A stretch of DNA of 64,000 nt. It comes from Branchiostoma floridae. Its lineage: Eukaryota; Chordata; Leptocardii; Amphioxiformes; Branchiostomatidae. The translations under genes were made by a program, and so were the position numbers. The stretch lies in assembly GCF_000003815.2 (NCBI RefSeq), contig NC_049982.1, positions 4,361,259 to 4,425,258 on the forward strand, given 5' to 3'. The notes below the pieces were generated by a model that was not told the origin of the DNA, ran no database searches, and was given only the letters and a program-made list of their open reading frames with translations. Positions 44,001-54,400 of the stretch are shown here, in pieces. Each line of letters opens with the position of its first letter. The first letter of the stretch is position 1.

Positions 44001-45872
44001 GTGGATGCTCTCTCAAACGTCTGACCATTTCCAAAACCATATCCAGTTGCTTGAGTTACTCAGCATCTTGGTGTATCTAAATACACATTATGTACCTTCT
44101 AACCTTCATCAATGCAACATTCCTCCTCTGTTTCCCCCACAGCCCCTCCCCTCTCCATGAGGGACTGGAAGCTCCCAGGAATGAGGTCAGACTCACCCTC
44201 GGGGCGGACGAAGACCGTGTCCTCCCTGGAGCATCAGAACCTGCCCCCCACCCCCCTGGGGGGTCTCCGGCTGGCGGGGGAGGCGCTGCACGTGTTCCGC
44301 CCCCTGGTGTACCTGTCCTCGCTGGCTGTGTGCGGGCGGTCGTCATGGAAACCATGGCTGCTGTCCTTCCTGACGGATGTCTCCAGGTAAACTTCTTCTT
44401 CTATTACACATGCATGCAACCGTAACTTAGAACTTTTGCAAGGCGTTTTTAAGAAGCTTTTTTTTCATCTGTCCTGGCGCTGATGGGAGACATCTGACAT
44501 TCTAAACATACGTTTTTCTACGTCTTTAGGTAAACTGTAGAAAAAGAGCATGGTTAAACACAGAAATGTAGAACTTTTGGCAGATGTTTTTAAGAAGCTG
44601 AACTGAACTGAAAGAGTATGTTATTTTTTTCTGTCCCTCCAACCTAGCTCTGATGGGAGACATCTGACATTCTTTACATAAGTTGCTCAAGTTTCAAAGA
44701 TAAACTGTAGAAAAAGAGCATGGTCACACTCAAACTCAAAAATTTATAGTTTAGGAAGGCGTTTTTAAGAAGCTGAAAGCACTTTTTCCTTCTGTCCCCC
44801 CAGTCTGGCCCTGATGGGAGACACGAAGGACCTGAACCTGCTGGAGAAAGCTGAGCTGAAGAGACGCTCGCTCGTGCTGCTCTTCTACATCCTCAGGTCT
44901 CCCTTCTACGACAAATATGCACAGTAAGTCAAATATTATAAATTTTTTTTTTACTCTTGTAGCCTGGTATTCAGCCGTATTGTAGCTCCCGAGTCTCTTC
45001 TGTCCTCTCTGCAAATATCAAAGGATTTTTACAGACGACAGAGGAGACTTGGAAGATGATACAACTGGATGCCAGGCTACTACTCTAATTCTTTAAACAT
45101 AGTAAAATGCCTACCCACAATTTCAAGCTTTTGATTAGTCCTGTGTCCCTTCTCAAGTTGGAATGACCAGAAGGCTATGTCACATGACCTGAACATAAAA
45201 GTGCACGGCAGTAGGTGCCACTTGAGGGTGAAAGTATGGGAGTCCCAATAAGCTAACTCAGGCTATTCACACAGACCTTCCTGTAATCAGCTAAATTGAA
45301 TTAACCAGCTTAAGTACAAAGAAAACAGGATGTTAGGCTTCCATCTTGATCAAGTCATCCAGATGGTAAATGTTTGTCCTTTCCTCCTAGTTCATTTCCT
45401 CACTACATGTAACATAATTATTTCTGCAGGGCAAAGATCATCCTTTTCCTGAGGCTCCTGGCCAGCACAGTGCCTGGTGTGGGACTCATTATCGGTGAGT
45501 AACTCTCTGAAATATTAATTCCCAGTGATACCTTTTTGAATATTGAATCTGATCTGCTGTGTGCCACTTCAAAGAATGCACTTTGCATTTTTGAGGAACA
45601 CTTAACTTCAAGTGAGGTGCAGATAGACGTCAGACATACCAGCTCCAGGCATCACAATAGTTTGTATTTGTGTTTCAAAGAGAAAGTTTGCATCCTACTG
45701 GAACTTGGGGGAGAGTTTGATTTGGCTATTCCTTTTGAAATACGATGATTGTTCAATTGATTGACTGGTTGATTGATTGATTGATTTTTGTCCTATTTCT
45801 TCCTCTCCAGAGCCCCTGATTGGGTACCTTCCTAACTGGCAGAGGACATATTTCTACAACTGGGGAACGTAA
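41071..45872 (+). CDS. PEX16: Peroxisomal membrane biogenesis protein PEX16
   Basis: Peroxisome membrane protein that recruits PEX3 and membrane proteins during peroxisome formation. Ten exons with agreeing phases: 41071-41248, 41567-41602, 41956-42032, 42303-42436, 43013-43136, 43432-43564, 44143-44386, 44804-44923, 45430-45494, 45811-45872 (stop TAA); 390 residues against about 340 in human, the extra lying in the variable middle. Family marks: [118 protein letters not shown], and the C-terminal [18 protein letters not shown] at 41071 sits in a good context (CAGCATGG), and the next residues fit the family start. The 5' edge of exon 8 is copied twice in the preceding intron. Confidence 0.95.
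42485..42820. mobile_element. MITE of the CAGTGCTTGAAATA family in PEX16 intron 4
   Basis: Starts GTGCTTGACATACCCACTTG and ends AAGTATTTCAAGCACT. Flanks ACATTCTA (42477-42484) and GCATTCTA (42821-42828) form an 8-bp duplication with one change. Repeated GGTTGC/GCAACC-like motifs inside. This is the best-preserved ends of the family. Confidence 0.7.
43573..43700. repeat. GGA/GGAT-rich simple repeat
   Basis: Degenerate (GGAT)n and (GGGA)n just after the donor of PEX16 exon 6. Minus-strand frames here are artefacts. Confidence 0.8.
43973..44085 (+). mobile_element. Fragment of the repeat family of 46432-47016
   Basis: Reads cttcagtgtctttgac, then 'cgtctgaccatttccaaaac' and 'catatccagttgcttgag'. 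Same order as the right arm of 46432-47016, with a broken ribozyme-like core. Lies directly before PEX16 exon 7. Confidence 0.6.
44440..44803 (+). repeat. Tandem copies of the 5' edge of PEX16 exon 8
   Basis: Two decayed copies, near 44470-44500 and 44630-44665, of CTGATGGGAGACA with its upstream pyrimidine-rich intron precede the real exon at 44804. They share a spacer (aaactgtagaaaaagagcat; gtttttaagaagctg). The acceptor AG is lost or moved in the copies. Confidence 0.8.
44960..45079. mobile_element. Short MITE, TAGCCTGG termini
   Basis: 120 bp with left TAGCCTGGTATTCAGCCGTA and right end ...CTGGATGCCAGGCTA, approximately inverse. Flanks TTACTCTTG and CTACTCTAA share TACTCT, perhaps a decayed 9-bp duplication. 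In PEX16 intron 8. Confidence 0.55.
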
Positions 45873-46420
45873 AGGAGCTTGGTTCCATATTCAAATGGTG
45901 TATCGAAATACATGAAAAGTCTTCTTACCAGAATGATAAATAATCATTAATGTTAGTCACTGTGGTATCTCTGCCCTGCAGTTAAACTGTATCTATATAT
46001 AGTGACTAGTAGAAAGGCGGTCACTTTTGACAGTTTTTGTAAGTTGGAAATCAATCAAATTTATTGTGTCTCTAGCTATCCTTCCAAATCTATCCCAGAA
46101 ACCACACCATTTTTTTGCATTTTATTTAGCGCAAGTGACTTGCAAATGTCTTCTATAGAAAGATATTGACGTGAGAAAAAAAATTTTAATTAATCTATTT
46201 ACCAGCTTGTAAATTGTATGCCAGAAATTACATTTTGTACATAATTGTATGTACTGTTTGATAGTAGATGAAGTTAAGCTGAAGTTTCATAGCTACTGGA
46301 TTGATACTGAAAATGGTGATGATGATATTGCTTTACAAAATGTTTAGAGGAAGGTGTATAATAAGGTTGAAGTGAAAATGTTTAATTGGTCATCATATGT
46401 AGTGTTAGGCTTTAAATGTC
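45873..46420. other. 3' flank of PEX16
   Basis: AT-rich, probably 3' UTR. No clear AATAAA before the inverted element; one lies later (near 47443). Confidence 0.35.
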
Positions 46421-46431
46421 ATTATCCTGAC

Positions 46432-47016
46432 GCGCCAAAAATAGTTACTCAAGCAACTGGATATGGTTTTGAAACGGTCAGACGTTTTGGATAGAATCCA
46501 CTATCCTTCGTCAGTGACACTGAAGAGATCTGGAAGAAACAGTTCTTTTATACTCTAACTATGAATGAAGACAATTTCAGATGTCCAATAGGAAAGGTTG
46601 TAAGACAATTCAGACTGAACACAATTTGGATTCCAAAGAAAACCAAGCTAAGCCAAAGTCAACCTGACGACAATTCGGATTTCAAAGGATATCAAGGCTA
46701 ATACACCTCCCCTGCAAATGAGTCAATTAGCTCCGGTTGTTTTAGTTCCGGGAGCTAAAAGTTTTTTTGGGGGGGGGGGGGGGGTAGTTTTGTCTTACAA
46801 CCTTTTGTCTTACAACCTTTCCTATTGGACATCTGAAATTGTCTTCATTCATAGTTAGAGTATAAAAGAACTGTTTCTTCCAGATCACTTCAGTGTCACT
46901 GACGAAGGATAGTGGATTCTATCCGAAACGTCTGACCGTTTCAAAACCATATCCAGTTGCTTGAGTAACTATTTTTGGCGTGTCTTATTACCTCAATGTC
47001 TAACCTACATCGACGT
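46432..47016. mobile_element. Head-to-head inverted repeat element (Penelope-like?) with target duplication
   Basis: Left arm 46432-46605 and right arm about 46805-47016 are inverse copies (for example CTCAAGCAACTGGATATGGT against its inverse at 46951-46970). The whole is flanked by an exact 11-bp direct repeat ATTATCCTGAC (46421-46431, 47017-47027). The right arm carries a hammerhead-ribozyme-like core (46890-46940). Such ribozymes are known from the terminal repeats of Penelope-like elements, and the family assignment is inferred from that. Fragments occur at 15838, 39315, 43973, 50635 and 63497. Confidence 0.6.
46890..46945 (+). ncRNA. Hammerhead-ribozyme-like motif
   Basis: In order: stem I strand GTCA, core CTGACGA (46899-46905), stem GGATAG/CTATCC (46907-46912, 46919-46924) with loop TGGATT, GAAA (46925-46928), CGTC with the expected cleavage after C46932, and stem I strand TGAC. 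An extra A (46906) between CTGACGA and stem II departs from the usual core. Stem III would be minimal (AC/GT), as in forms that act as dimers. The inverse copy in the left arm has lost the G of GAAA. Confidence 0.5.
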
Positions 47017-47027
47017 ATTATCCTGAC

Positions 47028-47818
47028 GGTCTTTCTGTTGAAAGATCATGAATGAATTTATTCCTACTTTCTTGAATGTTATTCAAGACCATTTTTATAG
47101 GACTGGTGTAGACAATCCATGCTTTAAGCTAAGTTAGTTGAAGTCCTTCTCACACCAAATGGTGAATTGAACAGCCTCCATCTCCATTTCTGTAACATGG
47201 TCCACACAACTTTATGCAATCACAGTGTGTTTAAAAACCATACATACTCTTTCCCAACTAATGAGTGCTAAGCAGGGAAAGCAGCATGTGCTATTTTTTA
47301 AGTCTTTGGTAATTTTTTGATAGGAGCTCCAAGATGCACAGTGACTATCATATCAAAGTGTAGATGCATCATTTTTCAGTTCATATTGGGCACTCTTAAT
47401 GCTTTTCATTTTACATTACAGTACATGTACGTCATGTGTTTGAAATAAAAACTTAGTCATACATCCATATTTTTACCTGTTTTGTTGCTCCTTTAGCTAC
47501 CATTGTTTTTCTATAACTCGCATGCTCTCACTCACTCTCACTCACACACTCACTCACTCTGCTATCCTGACATACTTGCTGAACGAGTATGAAACCAAAA
47601 AATAACAAGGACAATGTTGTTTTTGGGAAGAGAGTTTTTTTTAATTGTTTTTTGTGCTTGTACGTATACTATTTTCAATTTATGAAATTTACAGGTACCG
47701 AGTGAGGTAAACAATATAGGAAACTAGTATCTGCCATATGGTCATGAGCTTTATGTCTGTAACGTCGGAATCACAGTTCTATGAAAGCCTGGCGGCTATA
47801 TAGGTATGGTTAATGTTC
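47028..47818. other. Intergenic, no gene seen
   Basis: AATAAA at about 47443 could be a late PEX16 poly(A) signal. Nothing else recognised. Confidence 0.3.
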
Positions 47819-48085
47819 ACTCACTCTCACACTAGTTCACTCACTCTCATACTAGTTCACTCACTCTCACGCACTAGTTCACTCACTTTCTCACACACTA
47901 GTTCACTCTCTCACACACTAGTTCACTCACACACTAGTTCACTCACTCTCACTAGTTCACTCACTCTCACACACTAGTTCACTCACTCTCACACACTAGT
48001 TCACTCTCTCACACACTAGTTCACTCACTCTCTCACACACTAGTTCACTCACTCATTTACTTACTCTGACTCACTCTCACTCAAT
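47819..48085. repeat. CACTAGTTCACTCACTCTCA satellite
   Basis: Short tandem repeat of CACTAGTTCACTCACTCTCA-like units, about fifteen copies with variations. Confidence 0.9.
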
Positions 48086-48595
48086 GTACTATCCTATAAT
48101 ACAGCTTGAGTTAAATGAGTATCAACCAAATATAACAAAGACAAGGTTGTTACTTGGGAAGAGAGATTTTATTTCGATAACATGATTGTCCTGTGGTACT
48201 TTTTTTTTTCTCTATACGATTTACCAGGTTATACACATTATATTCATACGGTTTACAGGTGAAGTAAATTTACAGGTACGGATTGAAGTAAATTCATAGG
48301 TACAGGTTGAAGTAAATTTACAAGTGCAGATTGAAGTAGACTACTGTAACAGTTAAAAACTAGTGACCGTTAAATGTAACATGGGTTTTATACATAAGCC
48401 TGTAGAATCTGATAGCTTGTACAGGTACAATCAACGTGCTGTGACCCTTTAGTTGTTTTATGTTTTTCCTCCAGTAAAGGGAATGGGGAGTGTGAGAAAA
48501 AAATCACACAATTTGAATATTTGATTTAAAAGAAAGAAAGAAACCAATAAACTCCAAAAATTGGAAATTTCAGGGAAAAAAACAACAAGTTGAGA
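48086..48595. other. Spacer before the hairpin array
   Basis: A small tandem repeat (tacaggtacgg/tgaagtaaatt) near 48255-48330. No gene seen. Confidence 0.35.
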
Positions 48596-49250
48596 GTCCA
48601 GGAATCCCATGCCACGGATGTTATGGTGGAGAGACCCCCGCCGGCCGGCAGTCTGCTTGGGGTCTCCCCTGGCATGGGTCCTGGACAGTGGGCAGGAGGT
48701 GGGACTGTATGTAATGAATAAATTTATGTTAAAAAACATGCCAAAAAAAATAGAAATTTAACGACAAGCTGAGAGTCCAGGAATCCCATGCCACAGATGT
48801 TATAGTGGGGAGACCCCGGCCCCTAAGCAGACCGTAGTCTGCTTGGGGCCTCCCCTGGCATGGGTCCTGGACAGTGAGGATTGGTGGAGGCTGTGAGAAT
48901 GTAATGAAAAAACATTTAGTTCAAAAACATGCCCAAAAAATAGAAATTCAGATGACATTAGCTGTCTCATAGTCCAGGACACCCATGCCACAGATGTTAT
49001 AGTGGGGAGACCCCTGCGCGCAAACAGACCGTAGTCTGCTTGGGGTCTCCCCTGGCATGGGCCCTGGACATTGGGTATGGGGTGGCGGCTGTGTGAGGAT
49101 GTTAAATGTATAAATTTAGTTTAAAAAACATGACAAAAAGCTAGAAAACTGACAAGCTGAGAGTCCAGGAATCCCATACCTGGTGGGGAGACCCCGGCCC
49201 GCAAACAGACCGAAGTCTGCTTGGGGTCTCCCCTAGCATGGGCCCTGGAC
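48596..49250 (+). repeat. Four tandem long hairpins (period about 180-197 bp)
   Basis: Hairpins at 48596-48686, 48775-48872, 48972-49069 and 49163-49250. In copies 1-3 the outer arms are GTCCAGGA..CCCATGCCA and TGGCATGGG.CCTGGAC; inside is a second stem GGGGAGACCCC/GGGGTCTCCCC, and in copies 2-4 a third, CAGACCG.AGTCTG. Copy 4 has a weaker outer stem. Spacers (aaaaacatgcc, tagaaa) are also repeated. Fold length near 90-100 nt would suit a microRNA-like or other structured RNA, but expression is unknown. The strand shown is arbitrary. Confidence 0.7.
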
Positions 49251-49997
49251 AAAGTCGAATGTAAAATTTTAGGGTTTTGCCATGATAAGAAAAGGGTTGA
49301 TAAATCTTTTGAAAACAAATGAAAATGCCAAATCAAAGACTGATGTTAAAAAAGCAAATTTTACACTCACCCATTCAAAAATGTAGGCAAAAGTGTTAAT
49401 GACATTATAACATTATAAATGACAAGGTGTGAAGTAGAAGGAAGGAATGTAAATTTAGAAACTTTAAAAAAAAAGCATTGATAAATCTTAAAAAGAATTG
49501 GAGATGCCAAAATGCAAAGAGAAAAAAACTTAAGTTAAATGCACACTCCCCATTCAAAAAAGGCAAATGTGGGAAATATCAATGACATGAAAAACAGTCT
49601 GAAATGTTAAATTTTAAAGCCATATAACACGCATAAATTTCTATCTCACAATGAGATTATCAGTTTTTTTGTTCAAAAGACTTAGTTTCGGATACTGGAT
49701 ATTTTCAGGCAACTGTAGGTATGCATAAGTTACCACAGTATGTAGAGAATAAACTATAGAAAAAGACGTACATGTACAAACTGTATATACCGGTACCTCC
49801 ACATTAGGACTTAAAACAACAGAAATACATACTAACACAGCTACAATTTTACCTGCGCTTACCTAACTACCTGTTGTATTGTTAAAATTTAAAAGCACTT
49901 AACAGACAAACATACATTGTAATAAGTACTACATTTTTTTTTTGCTTCCCAAGTTTTTTTTTCTTTTTTTAACCCAGATGTTCTGGAAGATGATCCA
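49251..49997. other. Intergenic, AT-rich
   Basis: A loose repeat of 'gataaatctt..gaaaa..gaaaatgcca' at 49285 and 49485. No gene recognised. It is probably the 3' flank of the minus-strand gene that ends at 49998. Confidence 0.3.
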
Positions 49998-52201
49998 TTA
50001 GAACCCTTGATGATAACCGGGCTGGATACCAATCCATGGGTAGCTCTCTACCCTTGTCCTTGTCTTTGCCTTAGGTTGTTCGTCTTCTGCAGTGTGCTTG
50101 GTGGCGGTGGTGGCTTTGCCAGTGTTCCTGTTAAGGAACTACAGGGGCAGAGAGCAGAACTGTGTCTCAGAACTGTGTATTGTAGATATTAGATGAAAAT
50201 GTATACTGTACGATGCCTAGCATGTCATGTCTAAGGTTTAAGTTTTAACTTAAGTCATGCAGATAAGGAACAAACGTGACTCACCATGTTAGCTTCTGCT
50301 GCGCAGATGGCGGCGCCTGTAGCTATCATCAGCACTTCCGCTATCTTATGCTTGTGCACTGGAGGAAAGCCCAAAATAATGACTGACATGTAATGACAGT
50401 AGATTCATGGAAAGTATAGCCTCCTTGGGGCCTCCCAGGTTTGGCGTTCAATGTTAAAATGTCATTCTTAGATAACCACGTAAAGGGTGTCAAAACAAAG
50501 GACTTACAACCTGATTCCAAACAAGATAGACTAGATAGATTTGCCTTGACATCATTAAAAGTTCTGAAATAAACTTTGACATTATGCTGCAGTATACTTC
50601 AAACTGAAACATATTCTCATGGTCAAAACAAGCTGGATTTGTTGACCATGTCCAAAATCATATCCAGTTGCTTGAGTAACTTTTTGGCCAAGGTAGATCT
50701 ATGTTGACATGGGGCAAAGATTTGTAATAAAGAGTCACAAATGCTGCAATGAACTTCTATATGCACACCTGCAGTATTCGAGTGCAATTCCTTATGAGCA
50801 ACAAACGCAATGAACAAAAGATCTACCATATTAGCACTGTAGAAATTGCGGAGAGTCTTACCTGCCAGACTGGTAAGGCTAGGCATGGGGATGGGGAAAA
50901 TCTTCGTGAACACCTGGGCAGGGGGGGCCTGGGGGGCTGAAGGAGAAACTCCATGTTCACTAGTTAACTACACAGTCATGTAGAATACAACTATTCAGGA
51001 CACAAACACCAACAAAAAGCCCTGTAGCTGTCATGAAAAGACATACAACTTGTTAGGTTAAGGCAGCTAACAGTTACACTTATCAACATACATACTAGTA
51101 CCTGACCAACGTTTGTACATGAGTAACTTTATACAATCAGTAACAGAGAAGTTAGTGATGAAACCTTACCTGCCAGCTAGTTAACTGGCCTTGTCCCCAA
51201 CATTACAGTTATCTACCTGCCTGACCAACATCTGTACATCAGTATTGTTAGAAGAGAAGTTAATGGTCAAACCTTACCTGCCAGCATGTTGACTGGCCGC
51301 ACCCCCGTCAGGCCCCGCATAGCGGCCCTGCCCAGGGTTCCAAACATATGGGTGATCCTGTTGAATAAAGAAACAATCACGTTACTCCTTGGTAAACACA
51401 TGACAAAACATGATGAATAAATACTCATACCTCCATCGGTCTGTGCCTAAATCAGCAAGATTGTTCTCTACTGTTGGCAACAACGATGCAGCACAGATAC
51501 TGTGGAGAGGTTTCAATGGAACAACCAGAATATTTTACTCATGAGAACGTTGAATGGTTCTAAGTTCACATAATTCAGACTCTCCGCTATGGAGGCGTCG
51601 CCAAAAACTGCGTAACATGTTTGCTTGTTCTTTAACCATGAGTCCACAAATAGTGTTAAGTACTATCATAAAATAACCTGTTGGCAGGGCTTAAAATACA
51701 ACTCTTTTGCATGGTCTAAATATTAGATAAAGTTAGCGCCCCCTCCCCAACACCGTACCAAATTATGCAGCGATTCAACCGGGTTGTCTATCCAGTTTTG
51801 TTGATGTGTTCACTGCAGTTAGTTACAAACTGGCTTCCCTGGTGTTTCTATATCCTTATGAACGTGTCAACAAGAAAAGACCTATTTTCTAGAATCATCA
51901 TAAATTTTTAAATGTGAAACTCTTCCTCCAAAAGCCCCGAGTGTTGAAAAGCGAAGTTCATGTGAGTTTTCGCGTAAACGTAAGGCATAACTCAGATAGT
52001 TAGTGATCAAATGCCTTTGAATGGTTAGAAAATATGGTTACATGACGTTTATAAAACTTACAGAAGGTGCTGTTGTTGTATACGCTTTGATACTGCAAAG
52101 GTAACGCTACGTCGACGTCCTCTCTCGGGGGCGTCCAAGTGCAGAATGATGAGGTAGTCGCCTGGATCGTTGCTAAGTGCCCCGCGGCGAATCCACTTCA
52201 T
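49998..52201 (-). CDS. Unrecognised six-exon gene, one hydrophobic segment (mitochondrial?)
   Basis: Six minus-strand exons join in one frame with good splice sites: 52062-52201, 51431-51499, 51278-51357, 50862-50936, 50285-50358, 49998-50138 (stop TAA); 192 residues from ATG at 52201. I do not recognise the family. Residues 127-146 (AEVLMIATGAAICAAEANM) could be a membrane helix, followed by a Lys/Arg/Thr-rich tail ending in YPWIGIQPGYHQGF. A second start, Met74, would begin MFGTLGRAAMRGLTGVRPVN, which has the Arg, Ser/Thr and hydrophobic make-up of a mitochondrial presequence and would give 119 residues. The mitochondrial site is an inference. The 3' edge of exon 3 is duplicated in intron 3. 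The gene is convergent with PEX16. Confidence 0.6.
50635..50692 (+). mobile_element. Fragment of the repeat family of 46432-47016
   Basis: Reads 'gttgaccatgtccaaaatca' and 'tatccagttgcttgagtaac', matching 46934-46972, in intron 4 of the unknown gene. Confidence 0.55.
51101..51300 (-). repeat. Duplicated 3' edge of exon 3 of the unknown gene
   Basis: The exon edge with donor (plus strand ACCTTACCTGCCAGC..GTT.ACTGGCC at 51271-51291) recurs at 51169-51190, with copied flanks (ctgaccaac.t.tgtacat; agaagtta.tg). The copy keeps the donor but not the exon body. Confidence 0.8.
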
Positions 52202-52856
52202 GTTTTGTGGGGATGACTATAAAAACTGGGACAAGATTTTACTACATTCCAATCATTTTGATGTTACAAGAAAGCATTTGATGTTGAATATCAATGAAAT
52301 AAAAATGAAAAATGACGTCCTAACTTTCCACAATAACATTTTTTGTCTAAATAATGTAGTGCTATAAACGTTAGAATAACCTCCTCGAACGAATGGCCCG
52401 TTCTAAAATTTGCATATCTGGGGATTCCTTAGCAACTGCGCGGCAACAAGTGCAAAGTGTAAACAAACGCCCAGGTGTGGGAGGGGGGCGAAATTTTATC
52501 ATGAATTTTATGTCATTTTACGACAAATAAAATTCAAGAAAACGGAATGAAGTAAAAAGAAGACTAACAAGATGGAAGCTCTGTGGTATGACACAAAGTA
52601 AAACAGCATCGATACTTGCGTCAAGCCGTGAAACACTTGATAAATCATTGTATTTCGTGTTTTTTTTCGAAAGGAGGTAAAAATGAAAAACCTTTATTAC
52701 ACGTTCATGAACCAACGAGCTTTGTAACGTTACAGGTCGTCTATCGTATGACTTGTGTATAGACAATAATATACAAGGCCTAGGGAAACATACAATCAAG
52801 GAGACTGATACAATGTACTGTGCTTCACCGGTGCATCGGCCGCGTGTACTCTAACA
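52202..52856. other. Upstream region of the unknown gene
   Basis: No coding region recognised; probably contains the promoter of the minus-strand gene starting at 52201. Confidence 0.3.
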
Positions 52857-53035
52857 TAGATGAGTAGGGGTGGGTACCGGTACAGAAAATTCAGGTCCGG
52901 TTCAGGTCCAGAGGATCAGGTCTAGGTCCGGACCGGAACCTGGACCTGATTCAGTATGACTCATACCAATGGTACATTTCACAACAAAGAAATCTGTTTG
53001 GTGGAGTATTGTGATGGACGGCCACTCTCACGAGT

Positions 53036-53535
53036 ATGGCAAGCAAAGTATCCACACTGACAATCATTGGATCATCCTCATTAGTGATGGGGGCAGTGCC
53101 GAAGTCGCGCGGTGGAAGCCGAGTCCCAGCAATGGCTATAAGGGCGGGTGGGTGGGGAAAGAAAAGCGCTTCCCCTCCTCACAACACTCTATCCACTTTT
53201 CCCACTCGCTACAGGTCGGCCCCACTTTGCTCTTCGGCACTAGTATTATGGATTTATCCAGATGAAAGCCAGTATGGATTATACACCCGTCTTACATAGT
53301 GTTATTCATCCGCTCTTTCTTTCATTGTCACCTGTTCATGTGCCAGGTCTGCCCCACCTTGCACTTCTGAGCTGCGGATGTCTCCGGGAGAATGGCAGAG
53401 GGGATTATGCACGCCACCTTATATGGTATTATTTGATCACATGATTTCGGCTGACCAATGATCGTGCAGTGTGAATAGCAAAGTATCCACACTGACAATC
53501 ATTGGATCATCCTCATTAGTGATGGGGGCAGTGCC
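53036..53535. repeat. Direct repeats inside the hAT-like element
   Basis: About 62 bases with GTATCCACACTGACAATCAT and TGATGGGGGCAGTGCC occur near 53047 and again near 53480. Separately 53371-53478 (GCTGCGGATGTCTCCGGGAG to GTGCAGTGTGAATAG) appears unchanged at 57688-57795. Confidence 0.9.
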
Positions 53536-54214
53536 TCCGTCGCGCTGGCTCCTCCCAATGTCCTGCAATAGGCATAATCACTGCTTTCCCATACTTTCAC
53601 ATGAAAGTATCTCTCCCCATCCTCATTATCCCCTTCCTTATTATCCCCATTCTTATCCCCTTACTCAATCGACCATCATGCACCGCCACCACCGCACCCG
53701 TGCTTTGCGAACCCATGTAGACAGGATTGGCTGCACTGTTCCTCGGCCAACTTCCTAGTTTGAGATGTATTGTTGCCATCTCAGTCTCAAAATGCTGTAT
53801 GGCAAATAACCCCTCTGGTCTGCAGTGTCAAAGTATTTCTCTTATCTTTCTGTAATTGTTTGCCAAGTTTCTGCACTATACAATACCGTAGAAAGCACAC
53901 ACGCATTGCACCTATGCATTCTACTTCCCAGCTTAGTGTGTCTGGCTTTCCATACCCTCTTACGTTTTATACAGGTAGCAGCTCCAAGCCTCATTCTGTT
54001 CCTAATTTAAATGCTTCTACCCTTTCTTTTGTTGGCTGTGATGCCTAGGAGAACCTCTTGCAGATTTCCCTACCTAATTTCAGTATCGCTGCTCCATCTT
54101 GGTCAATTCAAGTATCATTACTTCTATTTTCTTCTTACTTATACTTAGCCCAACTGAATTCCCATTTACTGAAAAGTCTTCACTGAGGAGAACCAGGTCA
54201 TCTGCCAAGTCTGC

Positions 54215-54400
54215 GTGTTACCATACTTGTGCCCTTGGGAAAGGCACTTTATACGGCTTTTCTCAGGTGAAAATGAGTACTTAGCTTTGGCTAGGGCCGT
54301 CACTCAGATAGGACGTTAATGGAGGTCCCCTGTCTGGGGACAGCCATATCCCGGGCACGTCAAAGAACCCACCACACGTGCGCTGTGAGTGGTTCAAAAC
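54215..54400 (+). mobile_element. SINE body fragment inside the hAT-like element
   Basis: Shares 'gcccttgggaaaggcacttt', 'aggacgttaa.*ggaggtccc' and 'aaagaaccc.ccaca.gtgcg' with 1020-1170. The tRNA-like head is absent. Confidence 0.65.

Noticed and set aside
48596-49250. CRISPR array
   Set aside because: Repeats are ~190 bp, diverged and hairpin-forming, and the context is an animal genome.
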